Assembly (NCBI RefSeq): GCF_004365175.1
Contig: NZ_SOCE01000001.1
Span: 1,041,154 to 1,105,153, forward strand
Length of the DNA: 64,000 bases
From: Kribbella voronezhensis
Lineage (GTDB): Bacteria > Actinomycetota > Actinomycetes > Propionibacteriales > Kribbellaceae
Direction of reading: 5' to 3'
Below are positions 62,001 through 64,000 of the stretch, one piece after another. A program made the translations under genes and the position numbers. Below the pieces are notes generated by a model. That model ran no database searches. It was not told where the DNA came from and saw only the letters and a list, made by a program, of their open reading frames with translations. Each line of letters begins with the position of its first letter. Within the stretch, counting starts at the first letter, position 1.

Positions 62001-62986
62001 CGCTCGACTGCCTTCATGGCGGCCTCGCTGTACCGGTCCCCCGCCACCGCGTCCGGCGGGAACGCCTCGTCCAGCGCCGCGAGTTCCTCGGCCGACAGTG
62101 TCACGTCGATCGCACCGAGGTTCTCGGCCAGGTACTTGCGCCGCTTCGTGCCCGGGATCGGCGCAATGTCATTGCCCTGGGCAAGCAACCAGGCCAGCGC
62201 CAGCTGCCCGGCCGTCACCCCCTTGGCCGCGGCCAGCGACCGGACCTTCTCGACCAGGTCCAGGTTGCGCTGGAAGTTCTCGCCGCTGAACCGGGGCAGC
62301 CCGCGCCGCATGTCGTCCGGCTCGAAGTCGTCCGGCGACTTGAGCTGGCCGGTCAGGAACCCACGGCCGAGCGGGCTGAACGGTACGAACCCGATGCCGA
62401 GCTCGCGCAGCGTCGGCAGGACGACGGTCTCCGGGTCGCGCGTCCACAGCGACCATTCGCTCTGCACCGCGCTGATCGGATGGACAGCGTGCGCCGCGCG
62501 CACCGTCTCCCCCGACACCTCGGACAGCCCGAGATAGCGGACCTTGCCGGCCTGCACCGCCTCGGCCATCGCCCCGACGGTCTCCTCGATCGGGACCTCC
62601 GGATCGCGGCGGTGCAGGTACCAGAGGTCGACGTAATCCACCCCGAGCCGCTGCAGCGACGCGTCGAGGGCGGCGCGCGCGTACTCCGGCTTGCCGTTCA
62701 CCACCGTCGGCAGGGTGCTGTTCCCCGACGACCACTGGAAGCCGAACTTGGTCGCCAGGATCGCCTCGTCGCGCCGGCCCGCGAGCGCCCGCCCGACGAG
62801 CTCCTCGTTCGCACCGTTGCCGTACACGTCGGCGGTGTCGATGAAGGTGCAGCCGGCGTCGAGGGCGGCGTGCACGGTCGCGATCGACTCGGCGTCGTCG
62901 TTGGACACGCCGTACGACTGGGACATGCCCATGCAGCCGAGGCCGAGGCTGGAAACGGTCAGTTCTCCGAGCTGGGATTCACGCAT
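61997..62986 (-). CDS. Aldo/keto reductase
   Basis: A 329-aa [21 protein letters not shown]; catalytic Asp/Tyr in [16 protein letters not shown], Lys in [10 protein letters not shown], His in [32 protein letters not shown] and [15 protein letters not shown] match the enzyme at 50 kb. Overlaps the NmrA-like gene. Substrate unknown. Confidence 0.93.
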   Translation of the reverse strand: MRESQLGELTVSSLGLGCMGMSQSYGVSNDDAESIATVHAALDAGCTFIDTADVYGNGANEELVGRALAGRRDEAILATKFGFQWSSGNSTLPTVVNGKPEYARAALDASLQRLGVDYVDLWYLHRRDPEVPIEETVGAMAEAVQAGKVRYLGLSEVSGETVRAAHAVHPISAVQSEWSLWTRDPETVVLPTLRELGIGFVPFSPLGRGFLTGQLKSPDDFEPDDMRRGLPRFSGENFQRNLDLVEKVRSLAAAKGVTAGQLALAWLLAQGNDIAPIPGTKRRKYLAENLGAIDVTLSAEELAALDEAFPPDAVAGDRYSEAAMKAVER

Positions 62987-63207
62987 GCTCCGAACCTACC
63001 TGTGCCGCACCGCCGCGATGCGAGGGGTCCAGAGTTACTGAAAGTAGCCACAATCCTTCGCTGCGCAGCCGAAACCAGCCCTCCCGGCATGACATCCGTT
63101 GCTCCTGCAACAACTTTGTGTCATTTCAGGCCGACCCGACCGGACGGTCGAGCGACTTCGTATCGTCAGCAGGTCAGGTGTCCAGCGGGTTCCTGGGGGG
63201 TCCAGTC

Positions 63208-64000
63208 ATGTTTCTGCGGCGCGCACTGCGGTACCGGTATGCCCAGGCACTGGTACTGACCGGCGTCTCGCTGCTGATCGGCACCTGCGCGGCATTCGCG
63301 CCCTGGTTCGCCCGCGCGGTCGAGCAGACGGTCACCACGGAAACCCTGCACAGCCAGCGTCAGTCAGCCGCCTGGCAACTGGAAGCGACGCCGCCGGCGG
63401 CGAGTGGTGTGGCGACCGCGAAGAAGCCCGAAGACCTGGCTCAACTCGTCCCCGCCGACCTGAAGCCACTGTTCAGCCCACCGCTCTACGGTCAGACCGT
63501 GGACGCCCAGTGGCGGCTCAGCACCGACCCCAAGGACGTCAAGGTCGTCGGCCGGCTGGTCTGGCGGGACGCGTACTGCGGCCAACTGGTCCTGATCGAA
63601 GGGCGCTGCCCGAAGGGGCCCGGCGAGGTCGCCGTCTCCACCGCCGACAAAGCGAACTTCAACGCGAAGACGGGCTCCGTCCTGATCGCGAAGCCGACCG
63701 ACTACGCGGGCGGCGCCAACCTCACGGTGGTCGGCGTCTACAAGCCGGTCGATCCACTGGCCGACTACTGGTTCGGGCGTGCGCCGGTAGGCCGGTCACA
63801 TCTGCCGGAGTTCCCGGATCCGGGCAGCGGGGACTTCCTGCTGACGGATCGCGCCACTTTCGTCAAAAGCATCTGGGGGCACCGCTCGACCCTGGATACC
63901 CGGCCCCTGGCCGGCGTCGTGCGGGCCGACGATCTGCAGCGGATCAAGGACGCCACCGAGCAGGTCGATGCCAATGCCTCCCAACTGGGGCTGGAGACCA
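63208..64000 (+). CDS. Membrane protein, probable FtsX-like ABC permease, N-terminal part
   Basis: The frame is open from ATG 63208 to the window end (264 codons). A basic start MFLRRALRYRYAQALVLTGV leads into a transmembrane helix (LVLTGVSLLIGTCAAFAPWF), then an outer domain with VKVVGRLVWRDAYCGQ, EVAVSTADKANFNAKTGSVL and LTVVGVYKPVDP, as in the MacB/FtsX periplasmic domain. GGGGGG lies 7 nt upstream of the ATG. The 220 bp before it hold GTTGC-TCCT-GCAAC (63098-63111) but no gene. Confidence 0.7.
   Translation, partial: MFLRRALRYRYAQALVLTGVSLLIGTCAAFAPWFARAVEQTVTTETLHSQRQSAAWQLEATPPAASGVATAKKPEDLAQLVPADLKPLFSPPLYGQTVDAQWRLSTDPKDVKVVGRLVWRDAYCGQLVLIEGRCPKGPGEVAVSTADKANFNAKTGSVLIAKPTDYAGGANLTVVGVYKPVDPLADYWFGRAPVGRSHLPEFPDPGSGDFLLTDRATFVKSIWGHRSTLDTRPLAGVVRADDLQRIKDATEQVDANASQLGLET

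Noticed and set aside
63089..63124. Operator ATGACA ... TGTCAT upstream of the last gene
   Set aside because: Outer arms and the inner GTTGC/GCAAC hairpin have different centres, so it is not a convincing palindrome.

Overview
The window is chromosomal DNA of a high-GC, mycothiol-making actinobacterium. Clues are the very high GC, many GTG starts, a dgt/dnaG region with a group 2 sigma factor, an S-(hydroxymethyl)mycothiol dehydrogenase, an F420-type LLM oxidoreductase, and Zur/CebR/LacI-type operators. Protein style and the dispersed 'GTAGTACTA' repeats recall Kribbella or another Propionibacteriales member; that is an inference from memory, not a database match. I see no rRNA, tRNA, CRISPR array, prophage or transposase.

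Layout: 1-2 kb, a NarL-type two-component pair facing a sigma-70 factor. 2-9.4 kb, dnaG, an FAD oxidoreductase, dgt, a RibD-like reductase, a secreted GH12 cellulase under a CebR-like operator, and a TetR gene. 9.4-14.4 kb, a hydrolase, an HTH-MurA fusion with a perfect palindrome over its start, a protein of four tandem Phd-like modules, a YciI protein and a methyltransferase. 14.5-20.8 kb, ppdK and an AAA+/VWA pair. 20.86-21.6 kb is non-coding and built from about 170-bp repeats. 21.6-27 kb, a serine hydrolase, a Clp-N/HTH protein with two operators, a transmembrane Ser/Thr kinase behind an HTH gene, and three divergent small secreted proteins. 27-37.4 kb, mug, an esterase/TetR pair, a LigD-type polymerase domain, a 1112-aa HEAT-like protein, dusB, a DUF4333-like lipoprotein and glyS. 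37.4-43.7 kb, small genes, an SMI1/KNR4 protein, a DUF305 lipoprotein and a secreted GH16 + DUF1996 operon opposite its LacI regulator. 43.7-49.6 kb, an orphan EboE-like gene and a zinc block (YibE/F-like gene opposite znuA-znuC-znuB-zur). 49.7-57.6 kb, MerR + aldo/keto reductase, MBL hydrolase + mycothiol dehydrogenase, an ABC exporter with its two-component system, and an LLM oxidoreductase. 57.7-64 kb, uppS and recO separated by an insert of lipoprotein/secreted genes, an NmrA/aldo-keto reductase pair, and the start of a membrane protein that runs off the window.

The most interesting local system is at 22.9-26.9 kb. The kinase's extracellular domain and two secreted proteins encoded across a divergent promoter appear to share one disulfide-closed SH3b-like module (first Cys, [HY]-G-[DQ], Trp, terminal Cys). 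The promoter between them carries a perfect palindrome next to an HTH gene. This looks like a dedicated envelope-sensing kinase with soluble partners. Other points of note are the HTH-MurA fusion, the four-module Phd-like protein, the Clp-N/HTH protein, the Zur-linked His-rich YibE/F protein, the GH16/DUF1996/LacI unit and the repeat family that supplies gene stop codons.
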